Shown here: piece after piece, positions 37,763-44,837 of the stretch
Layout: each line of letters begins with the position of its first letter
Numbering within the stretch: position 1 is the first letter of the stretch
Translations under genes and position numbers: made by a program
Origin: Actinorhabdospora filicis
Lineage (GTDB): Bacteria > Actinomycetota > Actinomycetes > Mycobacteriales > Micromonosporaceae
Direction: 5' to 3'
Assembly (NCBI RefSeq): GCF_030269765.1
Contig: NZ_BSTX01000004.1
Span: forward strand, 380,990-444,989
Length of the DNA stretch: 64,000 nucleotides
Notes under the pieces: generated by a model
Database searches by the model: none
The model's input: only the letters and a program-made list of their open reading frames with translations
Told to the model about the DNA's origin: nothing

Positions 37763-38989
37763 ATGCAGCTCGACACCGCCCCCACCGCCGCTCCCACCCC
37801 GAACCCCGCCCGCACCTCCGCCGTCCAGCGCCTCTTCGGCGGACTGCCCCGCCAGTTCTGGATCGTCGCCCTCGGCACCCTCGTCAACCGCATGGGCGGG
37901 GTGGTCGTCCCGTTCCTCGTCTTCTTCCTCGGCTCGCGCGGTGTCAGCGAGGACGCCACCGGCTACATCGTCGCCGCCCTCGGCGTCGGCGGCCTGGCCG
38001 GATCCGTCGTCGGCGGCTGGCTCGCCGACCGCGTCGGGGCCCGCTCGGCGCTGATCTTCGGGCTGCTGGCCGTGCCCGCCGCCCTCGGCGTCCTGTACGT
38101 CATGCCCTCGGCGATCCTGCTGGGCGTGGCGGCGATCCTCGTCGGGCTCGCCGGACGCCTGTTCCCGCCCGCCGCCGGTGCCCTGGTGGCCCGCTCGGTC
38201 AGCGGCGAGCGCCGGACCCGCGCGTTCATGCTCGTCCACTGGGCCGTCAACATCGGCGTCGCGCTCGGCGCGGGCTTCGCCGGGTTCTTCGCCGCCCGCG
38301 GCTACTGGCTGCTGTTCGTCATCGACGGCGCCAGCAGTGTCGTCTTCGCCGTCATCATCGCGCTGGGCATCAAGCGCGAGACCGTGCGGACCGCCGTCCC
38401 CACCGGCAAGACCGGCGGCTACGGCGTCGTCCTGCGCGACAAGCTGATGCTGGCCTACATCGGGCTGGCCTTCGCCGCCGAGACCGTCTACGCCCTCTCC
38501 GAGTACGCCCTGCCCCTCGCCATCCGCGTCGACGGCCTCTCGCCCGCCGTCTACGGCGTCACCGCGGTGGTCAACGCCGTCCTGGTCGTGGTCCTCCAGC
38601 CGGTCATCTACCCCCTGACCGTCAAGTTCGGCCGCCTGCGCACCCTGGGCCTGTCCTACGTCCTCGTCGGTGTCGGGGTGGCCGCCACCGGCCTGGCCTC
38701 CTCGGCCTGGACCTACGCGGCCACCGTCGCCGTCTGGACCGTCGGCGAGGTCTTCGGCGGCATCGTCGCCGGTGGCATCGCCGCCGACATGGCCCCCGCC
38801 GAGGCCCAGGGCCGCTACCAGGGCGCGATGCAGTGGGTCAGCTCCCTGACCCGCCTGGCGGCGCCGCTGCTGGCCACCGCCCTCTTCGGCCCGGCGCTGT
38901 GGTGGCTGACCGCCGCCGCGGGCATCGGCGGCGCGCTGGTCCTGGCGCGGCTGGGCGGCAAGTTCAAGGCGCGCCTCGCGGCGGCCTGA
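37763..38989 (+). CDS. MFS exporter
   Basis: 408 residues from the ATG at 37763. A GATGCT box six bases upstream suggests a leaderless start; an in-frame start at 37727 would add 12. Twelve hydrophobic segments, the loop 2-3 motif GGWLADRVGARSALIFG (residues ~80-96), and a central basic loop (IKRETVRTAVPTGKTGGY) around residue 195. N-terminal helix 1 begins RQFWIVALGTLVNRMGG, as in many drug-efflux MFS proteins. Divergent from the ArsR-type regulator, so expression is likely controlled by it. Substrate unknown. Confidence 0.88.
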   Translation: MQLDTAPTAAPTPNPARTSAVQRLFGGLPRQFWIVALGTLVNRMGGVVVPFLVFFLGSRGVSEDATGYIVAALGVGGLAGSVVGGWLADRVGARSALIFGLLAVPAALGVLYVMPSAILLGVAAILVGLAGRLFPPAAGALVARSVSGERRTRAFMLVHWAVNIGVALGAGFAGFFAARGYWLLFVIDGASSVVFAVIIALGIKRETVRTAVPTGKTGGYGVVLRDKLMLAYIGLAFAAETVYALSEYALPLAIRVDGLSPAVYGVTAVVNAVLVVVLQPVIYPLTVKFGRLRTLGLSYVLVGVGVAATGLASSAWTYAATVAVWTVGEVFGGIVAGGIAADMAPAEAQGRYQGAMQWVSSLTRLAAPLLATALFGPALWWLTAAAGIGGALVLARLGGKFKARLAAA

Positions 38990-38998
38990 TCCCCCACA

Positions 38999-39028
38999 CG
39001 CGCCGCTCCCCTCACCGGGGGCGGCGCG
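38999..39028 (+). terminator. Hairpin terminator of the MFS gene
   Basis: GCGCCGC-T-CCCC pairs with GGGG-GCGGCGC with one bulged T and a 5-base loop, 10 bases after the MFS stop. GC-rich without a T-run. Confidence 0.6.
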
Positions 39029-39098
39029 TCGGCGTCCCCGGCACACCGGTCGGCGGACAGTGACGATCTTCGCTGCCCCACCGCTGTACGCTGACTGC

Positions 39099-39356
39099 GT
39101 GCCGGACCCACGACCCACCGACGGCGGCCTCCGCCTCGCGCCCCCGCCCCCCGACATGCCGATGACCCCGATCGCGGTCACCGGCACCGCCCTGTGGGGC
39201 ATCGCGGGCCTGGTGATGTGGATCTTCCGCGACTCCCTGGAGTCCGCCGGGCACGGCTGGTGGATCGACACCTGCTGGGCCGGGGTCGGGCTGGGGCTGT
39301 TCGGGACGTTCTGGATGGTGCTGCACGACCGGCGCAGGCCGAAGGACGCCGAGTAG
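39099..39356 (+). CDS. DUF2530 membrane protein
   Basis: 85 residues from the GTG at 39099. A TACGCT box (39087-39092) exactly six bases upstream marks a leaderless start; the frame extends 13 codons further but that part would lie in promoter sequence. Two helices: ITALWGIAGLVMWIF-like segment (about 28-45, VTGTALWGIAGLVMWIF) and WWIDTCWAGVGLGLFGTFWMVL (56-77), with an RRRPKDAE tail. Matches the small actinobacterial DUF2530 family; function unknown. Confidence 0.82.
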   Translation: MPDPRPTDGGLRLAPPPPDMPMTPIAVTGTALWGIAGLVMWIFRDSLESAGHGWWIDTCWAGVGLGLFGTFWMVLHDRRRPKDAE

Positions 39357-39380
39357 CGTCCCCCGGCCGCGGCCGTCAAG

Positions 39381-39593
39381 TCACGGTCCGACGATCACAC
39401 CGGTGCAGGCGCACTCGATGAACTGCCGGTGCAGCACACAGTCGCCGCCCCGCCAGTAGCGGACGAGGCTTCCCTCCGCGCAGTAGAGCGTGGTGCAGAG
39501 CACGTGCTCCTCATACGGGCATCCGGCGCGCGCCCCCACCTTCGGGGCGAATCTGGACAGCATGGCGTCACTGAGCTTCGTGAACAGCTTCAC
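39381..39593 (-). CDS. Small Cys-rich protein with leader-like amphipathic N-terminus
   Basis: 70 residues from the GTG at 39593 (GAGAGG five bases upstream); a GTG at 39623 would add 10. Residues 1-24 (VKLFTKLSDAMLSRFAPKVGARA) look like an amphipathic leader. Residues 25-70 contain six cysteines (C-x7-C-x4-C then C-x8-C-x-C) and aromatic residues, with no hydrophobic signal peptide. Similar short proteins with an LSD...L..FAPK leader and Cys-rich core occur in actinomycetes with unknown function. It could be a ribosomally made peptide precursor or a metal-binding protein. No obvious modification enzyme is adjacent; the QueC-like gene is next upstream. Confidence 0.6.
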   Translation of the reverse strand: MKLFTKLSDAMLSRFAPKVGARAGCPYEEHVLCTTLYCAEGSLVRYWRGGDCVLHRQFIECACTGVIVGP

Positions 39594-39726
39594 GGGATCC
39601 CTCTCATCGGGATTGACAGGCACGCTTCCCCGATGCGGGCGGGGCTATTGATACCCGTCACCGGAAGAGGCCCCGCGATCCTATGTGGAAGATCGCACAC
39701 CGGTCAACGCGCCTTTTCGAGGCGGC

Positions 39727-40791
39727 CTAACCCCACACCTCGCGCAGCTCCGCCCGCCCGCGCCGCACCACGTCCACCACCGGCGCCAGGTCCGAGCCCG
39801 GCGGCCACGGGGCGTCCCGCAGCTCGTCCTCACCGGGGTCGGGCGCGTCCAGCCACTCCCGCAGCACCTCGCCCGAGGGCGTCTGGCGGTACCGCGTCGC
39901 GTCCCCACCCGCCGCGAGCAACCCCGCGTGCCGCACGGCGCACGGCGCGCACGTGCCGCAGTGCCGCGCCTCGCCGTCCCCGGGCACCGCGCACGAAACC
40001 GTGTCGGCCAGCTCGACACCCGACTCGCGCGCCAGCTCGCCTTTCGTCAGATACGCCCACGGATTCACCACCCGATGCGGCATGGCCGTATGCCGCAGCA
40101 TCCGGTTCACCAGCGCCAGCGTCACCGGATTCGCCGGCCGCGGCACCCCACCCGGCGGATGCGCCGCGATCAGGCCGTTCTCCGGGACCCGCAGGTTCCG
40201 CACCCGGTGACTGGAGCACACCAGCAACCCCGCCGCCACCGCCAGCAACCCCCACGTCGCGTCACCCCCACGCGTCCCCCGCGTGGTCAGCGCCGCCGTC
40301 CGCGTCACCGGCACCCCCAACCGCGCCGCACCCGGCGTCGCCACCCGCCTCCGCCGCCGCTCGACCAGCACCATCGGCCGGTCCCGCAACGTCACCGCGT
40401 GCGCGAACGCGTCCAAACCCCCACCGAACATCACCACCGCGTCCGCCCGCCTGCCCCACCCCGGAATCTCCGGCGACCAGTACGACGACGCCTCCCGCAA
40501 CTCCAGCTCCCACTCACGGCCCGTGAGATGCCGCGTCAGCTTCACCCACAACGGCAGCACCCGCCGCCACCGCTCCGCCTCGACGACCGGAACACTCACC
40601 GCGCTCGCCTCGACCTTGTCCGCGGCATGCACCGCCGCCGCGATCAGGAAGAGATCCACCGCCGCCTGCCCCGGCGGCCCGTGCAACGCCCCCGTCAACC
40701 GCCGCACCCCGACCCCACCCCGCACCGGCAGCGGAACATGCGTCCAGCCCGGCGGCGCGGAGGTCGGCGCGCCGGCGAAGTGGAGTCTCAT
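39727..40791 (-). CDS. QueC-like (7-cyano-7-deazaguanine synthase family) protein
   Basis: 354 residues from the ATG at 40791, overlapping the upstream stop by 4 bases (ATGA). Residues ~130-350 resemble QueC: nucleotide-binding loop VMFGGGLDAFAHAV, LTKGELARESG near 270, and the zinc site C-x10-C-x2-C-x2-C ending CGTCAPCAVRHAGLL (~290). The PP-loop reads GGGLDA, whereas active enzymes have SGGxDS, so both serines are lost. The ~125-residue N-terminal extension is like that of QatC proteins of the Qat defence system. QueC makes preQ0 from carboxydeazaguanine and ammonia; here a catalytic role is uncertain. No queD, queE or folE2 neighbour is present. Confidence 0.72.
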   Translation of the reverse strand: MRLHFAGAPTSAPPGWTHVPLPVRGGVGVRRLTGALHGPPGQAAVDLFLIAAAVHAADKVEASAVSVPVVEAERWRRVLPLWVKLTRHLTGREWELELREASSYWSPEIPGWGRRADAVVMFGGGLDAFAHAVTLRDRPMVLVERRRRRVATPGAARLGVPVTRTAALTTRGTRGGDATWGLLAVAAGLLVCSSHRVRNLRVPENGLIAAHPPGGVPRPANPVTLALVNRMLRHTAMPHRVVNPWAYLTKGELARESGVELADTVSCAVPGDGEARHCGTCAPCAVRHAGLLAAGGDATRYRQTPSGEVLREWLDAPDPGEDELRDAPWPPGSDLAPVVDVVRRGRAELREVWG

Positions 40792-41111
40792 CCCGTCACG
40801 CTCCTCCGTCTGGTCGCCCCGGGAAAGTCTGCCGGACGGGGGTGAGGATGGCACGGGGAGAGGCGGGGTTTCGGGGGGTGGATGGGACGGTGGCCCCAAG
40901 CCGGTGCGTCCAGCCGAGGGCCCCTCGGAGGGTGGCGATCAGCTCGCGGCACGGCCACGTCCGGCCGCGGCACAGGCAGCGTGGGACCAGCACGGGGGGT
41001 GGGGAATCCGGCGAAGCGGATGATGCGGAGCCGGCGTCGGCCCGGGCGGTGCCCGGTGAAGGCCCGGGAGGCGAGGAGCTGTGCGCGGAGTTGGGCGTGG
41101 AGGGTTCTCAT
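40788..41111 (-). CDS. Basic proline/arginine-rich protein of unknown function
   Basis: 107 residues. Its ATG overlaps the preceding stop by 4 bases (ATGA) and its own stop overlaps the QueC-like start in the same way, which is strong evidence that it is translated as part of one operon. N-terminus MRTLHAQLRAQLLASRAF is helical; the rest is rich in Pro, Arg, His and looks disordered. No similarity recognised. Low-complexity composition keeps the call modest. Confidence 0.5.
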   Translation of the reverse strand: MRTLHAQLRAQLLASRAFTGHRPGRRRLRIIRFAGFPTPRAGPTLPVPRPDVAVPRADRHPPRGPRLDAPAWGHRPIHPPKPRLSPCHPHPRPADFPGATRRRSVTG

Positions 41112-41278
41112 GTCAGGCCCTCCGGGAACTCCGGGTGGGTCGGCTGATCTGGATTGTCAGGTGCGGGCGGGTTCGTGCGCTGGGTCTTCAGCCGGCGCCC
41201 GTAGATGATCGCGCCGGAGGCCCAGAGCAGCCCGAGGGGCCCGAAGACGAGGAGCAGGACGAAGTCGCGCAGCTTCAT
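41108..41278 (-). CDS. Short single-helix membrane protein, first gene of QueC-like operon
   Basis: 56 residues from the ATG at 41278. One membrane helix FVLLLVFGPLGLLWASGAII (residues 5-24), then a basic RR-L-K junction (positive-inside) and a polar Pro/Asp/Asn tail. The stop overlaps the next gene start (ATGA). It lies back to back with the DUF397 gene (24 bases between starts), so the two promoters overlap. Confidence 0.6.
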   Translation of the reverse strand: MKLRDFVLLLVFGPLGLLWASGAIIYGRRLKTQRTNPPAPDNPDQPTHPEFPEGLT

Positions 41279-41302
41279 CGAAACCGTTGCGAAGGATCTC
41301 GA

Positions 41303-41476
41303 ATGAAACCCCTCATCTGGCGGAAGAGCGGCTACAGCGACAGCAATGCCGGTCAGTGCGTCGAAGTCGCAGCCCACGACGGTGGCATTGTTGTCCGGGA
41401 CAGCAAGAACCCCGAGGGGCCGGTGCTCGTGCTCCCCCGGGGTGAGTGGCGCGGTTTCCTCGCCGAGCTGCGCTAG
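41303..41476 (+). CDS. DUF397 protein
   Basis: 57 residues from the ATG at 41303 with GAAGGA upstream. Typical DUF397: LIWRKSGYSDSNAGQCVEVA, VVVRDSKNPEGPVLVL-like core (IVVRDSKNPEGP) and the final WRGFLAELR. These proteins usually follow an Scr1-like XRE regulator gene and interact with it. No such regulator precedes this copy, so it is an orphan. Its 3' end overlaps the convergent helical-protein gene by 4 bases. Confidence 0.9.
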   Translation: MKPLIWRKSGYSDSNAGQCVEVAAHDGGIVVRDSKNPEGPVLVLPRGEWRGFLAELR

Positions 41477-41889
41477 TCCTCGTTGGCAAGGTCGTAGACC
41501 TCGCGGATGAACTCCTCTTTCGCCGCGTCATCGAGGTTCGCCCGCGTCATCAGGTCGAAGGTCACGAGGTGCGCGGCCGCGAGGGTGTCCTCGTAGGTGA
41601 GCGGCTTGAGCAGCTCCTCTTCACCCAGGCCGCCACGGATGATCGCCTCCACGACCTCGGCCTTGAGTTCGCCGCGTGCCTTCGGGAACCGCTCGTACAG
41701 CTCCTCGATGTAGCCGCGAATCTGATCGGGCGTGGTCTCGGGGGCGAAGCTCTGCTCGATCGCCGCGAACATGGCCGCGCTCAGGAGGATGTAGGTACGT
41801 CGGTTGCCGAGCCGCTCGATCTGATCCAGCGGCGCCTTCGTGCCCTCGGTGATGGTGGCGATTAGCAGAGTTCGCTCGTCTTCGTTCAC
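41473..41889 (-). CDS. Helical protein of unknown function (third gene of a coupled operon)
   Basis: 138 residues from the GTG at 41889, overlapping the upstream stop by 4 bases (GTGA); an ATG at 41901 is also in frame. All-helical prediction: acidic, with YILLSAAMFAAIEQSF near residue 38 and LYERFPKARGELKAEVVEAIIRGGLGEEEL around 65-95 (quoted in parts). No known domain. Unusual for the window in having more Ile, Thr and Lys, which may mark recent acquisition. Confidence 0.6.
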   Translation of the reverse strand: MNEDERTLLIATITEGTKAPLDQIERLGNRRTYILLSAAMFAAIEQSFAPETTPDQIRGYIEELYERFPKARGELKAEVVEAIIRGGLGEEELLKPLTYEDTLAAAHLVTFDLMTRANLDDAAKEEFIREVYDLANED

Positions 41890-42524
41890 TGGTTCCTCCA
41901 TCGGTCGTGGACGCGGGTCGCGATGTCCTTGGCCTTCACTGATGTAACCACGGCGACCGTGGTCAGGATGACGACGGACATCGCGCCCTGGGCGTAATCC
42001 GCCTTCGGAGTGTCCGGCGCACGCATGACGGGTCCCCGCGTTCCCGTCTCCGTGATCACGTACGGCGGGGGCGTGGGCAGATCCGGGTGCGAGATCTCTA
42101 GGATCTTGCGGCTCGGGGTGATGTTCTTGACGGCATCGTCGACTTGATCGGCCTTCTCGATGAACGAGCGCACCGAGTTGCGTGTGCGTGAGCTGCTCCG
42201 TCGCCGCTTGAGCAGCTCCTCCCCGGTCGGTTTGGCGATCGCGGTGCTCTTCGTGCCGCTGCCGGGGCTCAGGACCTCCAGGTAGTCGGCCAGGGCGTCA
42301 TCGGCCGCAGCCAGCTTCTGGAGGGTGAAACCTCCCTCGGTCTCTCCCCGCCGCCACAGGCTCAGACCCTCCTCGGCCAGCTCGTGCGCCGCCCCCTGAA
42401 GCGCGGTTTCCGCCTTCCCGAGCGCCTCCGTCGCCTCAGAACCGGCGTCCGCGAGTAAACCCATCGCGGTCTGGATGGCGCCCCGCACCGCCACGAGCTG
42501 CGCGACGACCTCCCCGAGCGCCAT
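41886..42524 (-). CDS. Long helical protein with C-terminal membrane segment (second gene of operon)
   Basis: 212 residues from the ATG at 42524 (or a GTG one codon earlier); the start overlaps the preceding stop. N-terminal ~75 residues are helices rich in Ala/Glu (LVAVRGAIQTAMGLLADAG) similar in character to the product of the upstream gene. A basic linker (KRRRSSSRTRNSVRSF) follows at ~110-125. Residues ~180-198 (GAMSVVILTTVAVVTSV) may be a membrane helix. No assigned family. The first halves of this and the 85-residue upstream protein resemble WXG100-like helical hairpins. Confidence 0.6.
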   Translation of the reverse strand: MALGEVVAQLVAVRGAIQTAMGLLADAGSEATEALGKAETALQGAAHELAEEGLSLWRRGETEGGFTLQKLAAADDALADYLEVLSPGSGTKSTAIAKPTGEELLKRRRSSSRTRNSVRSFIEKADQVDDAVKNITPSRKILEISHPDLPTPPPYVITETGTRGPVMRAPDTPKADYAQGAMSVVILTTVAVVTSVKAKDIATRVHDRWRNQ

Positions 42525-42781
42525 CACGTCACCGTCAGGTATTCGTCGAGCTTGGCCGAGCCGTCCCGGAACATCTGGACCATCTCCGTACAAGCCTCCA
42601 CGGCCTGCCCGAGATCGACTTCCACCGTGGCGGCCTTCGGATGCGTCGCCCCTGTCAGAGCCTCCATGAGAGCGGGACGCACCTGCTCGATCTCCTTCGT
42701 GGCCCCCTCCAAGGCCGCGATGGCGGCCTGTGCGGAGTCCTGCGCGTCCCGAATCCCGTCGCGTACGTCATCGATCGCCAC
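42524..42781 (-). CDS. WXG100-like small helical protein (first gene of operon)
   Basis: 85 residues from a GTG. A TAGGGT box (42788-42793) six bases before the start codon predicts leaderless transcription. Two helices with no Cys or Trp: IDDVRDGIRDAQDSAQAAIAALEG and LGQAVEACTEMVQMFRDGSAKLDEYL. Size and layout recall WXG100/EsxA-type proteins although the WxG turn is missing. No type VII secretion ATPase gene is nearby. Function unknown. Confidence 0.6.
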   Translation of the reverse strand: MAIDDVRDGIRDAQDSAQAAIAALEGATKEIEQVRPALMEALTGATHPKAATVEVDLGQAVEACTEMVQMFRDGSAKLDEYLTVT

Positions 42782-42787
42782 GCCCGG

Positions 42788-42793
42788 ACCCTA
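42788..42793 (-). promoter_or_regulatory. Leaderless -10 box of the helical-protein operon
   Basis: TAGGGT on the minus strand, then six bases CCGGGC, then the GTG start at 42781-42779. The spacing fits transcription starting at the first base of the codon. Confidence 0.55.
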
Positions 42794-43214
42794 CCGGGCG
42801 GGCGCTCGCGGTTCAGCGAACGGATGAGCCGCCTCACATCACGATCGGTCGCATCGGTGGGACGCTTCGAAATGTGGCCAGTTGAGAACTGTCCACAAAC
42901 GACCAGGTGGGGACTTTCGATCGCGTATCGCCACCATTCTCGAACCGTCAGTGAACAATTTCGCACTGCCGTCGATCTCGCACGGCGACGTTGTGTGAAC
43001 CCTCCGTGCTGTGGCCCGATCGTTATCCATGCGGCGGTATCCTCGCAGGTCCAGGGGCACTCTTCAGAGTCGTACCGCCTCGGTCCGGGGATGCGCTGAG
43101 TATCGGCAAGATCGGTGAACTCATAGCGGATCGGTTGATGCAACATCAACCGGAAGAGGGGCGTGTGGGTCGTGTAGGCCGTTACTCGGCATCGACGAAG
43201 TTCGTTACTTGAAC
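42794..43214. other. Non-coding stretch, less GC-rich, with a 9-bp inverted repeat
   Basis: No convincing frame: short ones on both strands lack ribosome sites and consistent codon bias. AT content is visibly higher than around it. A perfect inverted repeat CGGTTGATG-CAA-CATCAACCG lies at 43132-43152, about 60 bases before the next plus-strand gene. Confidence 0.6.
43132..43152. promoter_or_regulatory. Perfect 9-bp inverted repeat, possible operator
   Basis: CGGTTGATG and its reverse complement are separated by CAA. It lies 63 bases before the start of the next plus-strand gene. There is no T-run, so an operator is more likely than a terminator. Confidence 0.5.
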
Positions 43215-43859
43215 ATGGTGGGGTTTGTGGACGCGACAGTTCTTCCGCCGCAGCTGCCGGCGGTGTTGGTGCGTATGCAGGGTCGGTCGGCGATGGTCTA
43301 CGCCGAGATCGAGACGGACGAGGCCCTGCGGCGCGACGGTGGCGGGGGCCTGGACGACTGGGAGCTCCTCGACGTCCTGATGTCGCTGCCGCTGGGGGAG
43401 CCGGTGCCGGTGCGGGTGCTGACGCCGGAGCAGCGGCGGGCGCTCGACCGGGCGCCGGAGTGGGCGGTGACGCGGGCTGGGGGCGAGGCGGTGCGGTGGT
43501 GCCGGACGCCGGTGAAGCCGGTGCTGGCGGTCTCGTTCAGCAGGCGGTGGGACCCGGGCCTGCGGACCGCGCACGTCTTCTCGTCGGTGTGCGCGCAGGC
43601 GGTCGTCCTGCCGTCGGAGCCGGGGGATCCGCTGGTGGCCATCGAGGCCGACCAGTACGGGGTGGGTCTCGGTGTCGGGCAGCCGGGTGGGCCGGTGCGG
43701 GTGATCGTGCCGCCGGAGCCGTTCCGGGGGCGGCGGCATTCGCTGGCGCGGTGGTGGTTCGCCGAGCACGTCTACGCTCAGCTGTCGGCCCAGAAGCGCA
43801 ATGCGGTCGAGGCGGAGAGCGCGGCGGTGGAGCGCCAGCGCCTGAACCAGCGGCTGTAG
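43215..43859 (+). CDS. Unrecognised protein overlapping the TGT-like gene
   Basis: 214 residues from the ATG at 43215; a TTG at 43209 and a GTG at 43218 are alternatives, and no clear ribosome site is seen. Mixed alpha/beta with conserved-looking stretches LPAVLVRMQGRSAMVYAEIE near the start, LDDWELLDVLMSLPLG at ~48-63 and GRRHSLARWWFAEHVYAQL near 175-195, ending in a charged helix. No membrane segment or known motif. Codon bias (G/C third positions) supports coding. The last 82 bases overlap the convergent TGT-like gene. Confidence 0.65.
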   Translation: MVGFVDATVLPPQLPAVLVRMQGRSAMVYAEIETDEALRRDGGGGLDDWELLDVLMSLPLGEPVPVRVLTPEQRRALDRAPEWAVTRAGGEAVRWCRTPVKPVLAVSFSRRWDPGLRTAHVFSSVCAQAVVLPSEPGDPLVAIEADQYGVGLGVGQPGGPVRVIVPPEPFRGRRHSLARWWFAEHVYAQLSAQKRNAVEAESAAVERQRLNQRL

Positions 43860-44764
43860 CCCAGAACGGCGTCGTGGCAGCGGTTGCGCCACCAGTCGGG
43901 GCGGCGCGGCGCGTCCACGTAACGCAGTTGGGCGTGCAGAGTGGACAGTCCTTCGAGCATGTGGGCGTCGGCTTCGGAGCGGGATTCGTCGGTGACGAAC
44001 CGGTCCAGCCGGCGCCCTCGGCATGTCGCGCAATGGCAGGCGGGCGCGGCGGTGTCGGCGAACATGAGGGCCAGATCGCGGCCGTCGCGGCGGGCCAGGA
44101 GATCGTCGATCCACACGCCGCCGCGCGCTTCGACCGAGGCGAACGGCGAACCCCTTGCCATGGCGTCGAAGGCGCTCAGATCCGTCCGCATGAGACACAG
44201 GCCGGGGAAGCGCTCGACGAGATCGCGCAGGACCGCCGGACCGGCCCGGGTGACCAGCGCGATCGGGATCGGGAAGTCGTGGAGCGCCTGCCTTAAGAGC
44301 GCGTCGAAGGGCGGCCGCAGCCAGCCCGGCGCCAGGGGCAGCAGGCAGAGTACGTCCTCACGCCGACATCTCGCGGTGGCCCGCAGGACGGCGACCAGCG
44401 ATCCGGCGTCACCCGCGCGGATCAGCAGGGTGGGGGTGACGGCGACGGCGGCGCCCGCTTCGCGCTGCCCGTCGAGAAGGTCGTCGAGGGGGACGGGGTG
44501 CAGGCCGTCGCCGTGGGTGAAGGGCGTGCGCCAGGTCGCGGCCTGGCGTTCGTAGCCCGCGGGATCGCGCAGGAGGTGCTGCGTTCGTGCCCCACCGCTT
44601 CCGGTGAGGACGAGGCCGCCGTTGGGGCCCAGATGCGGTGCGAGGGCCTCGATGCGGCGGGTGTCGCGGGCGCGGACGTGGGTGAGCAGGCGGCCCTCCA
44701 GGGCGCGCAGGGGCGAGTCCGCGGCGGGACGCCACCACGGACCGGGGCGGAGGGGACCGGCCAC
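43778..44764 (-). CDS. TGT/DpdA-like zinc protein
   Basis: 328 residues from the GTG at 44764, chosen because GGGAGGAG stands just upstream; an in-frame TTG at 44791 adds 9. The C-terminal third has the zinc site of tRNA-guanine transglycosylases: CHCATCRGRRLDRF at ~240-253 (C-x-C-x2-C) and a His ~25 residues later in a long helix (HMLEGLSTLHAQLRYV). The N-terminal part could be a TIM-barrel-like domain with GLVLTGSGGARTQHLL, but the catalytic aspartates cannot be placed with confidence. TGT enzymes exchange guanine for a 7-deazapurine in tRNA; DpdA proteins do so in DNA. A QueC-like gene lies 3 kb away. Confidence 0.5.
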   Translation of the reverse strand: MAGPLRPGPWWRPAADSPLRALEGRLLTHVRARDTRRIEALAPHLGPNGGLVLTGSGGARTQHLLRDPAGYERQAATWRTPFTHGDGLHPVPLDDLLDGQREAGAAVAVTPTLLIRAGDAGSLVAVLRATARCRREDVLCLLPLAPGWLRPPFDALLRQALHDFPIPIALVTRAGPAVLRDLVERFPGLCLMRTDLSAFDAMARGSPFASVEARGGVWIDDLLARRDGRDLALMFADTAAPACHCATCRGRRLDRFVTDESRSEADAHMLEGLSTLHAQLRYVDAPRRPDWWRNRCHDAVLGYSRWFRRWRSTAALSASTALRFWADS

Positions 44765-44837
44765 GCGCTCCTCCCTGGTGGGGGAGTTCAAGCTTGCGCT
44801 GGTGGGAGGCGGTGCGCCAAGTGGTGTCGGGGATCGG

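Noticed and set aside
39727-44764. Complete dpd or Qat defence system
   Set aside because: No DpdB/C helicases or nucleases, and no QatA ATPase, QatB or QatD; only one or two loosely similar genes.
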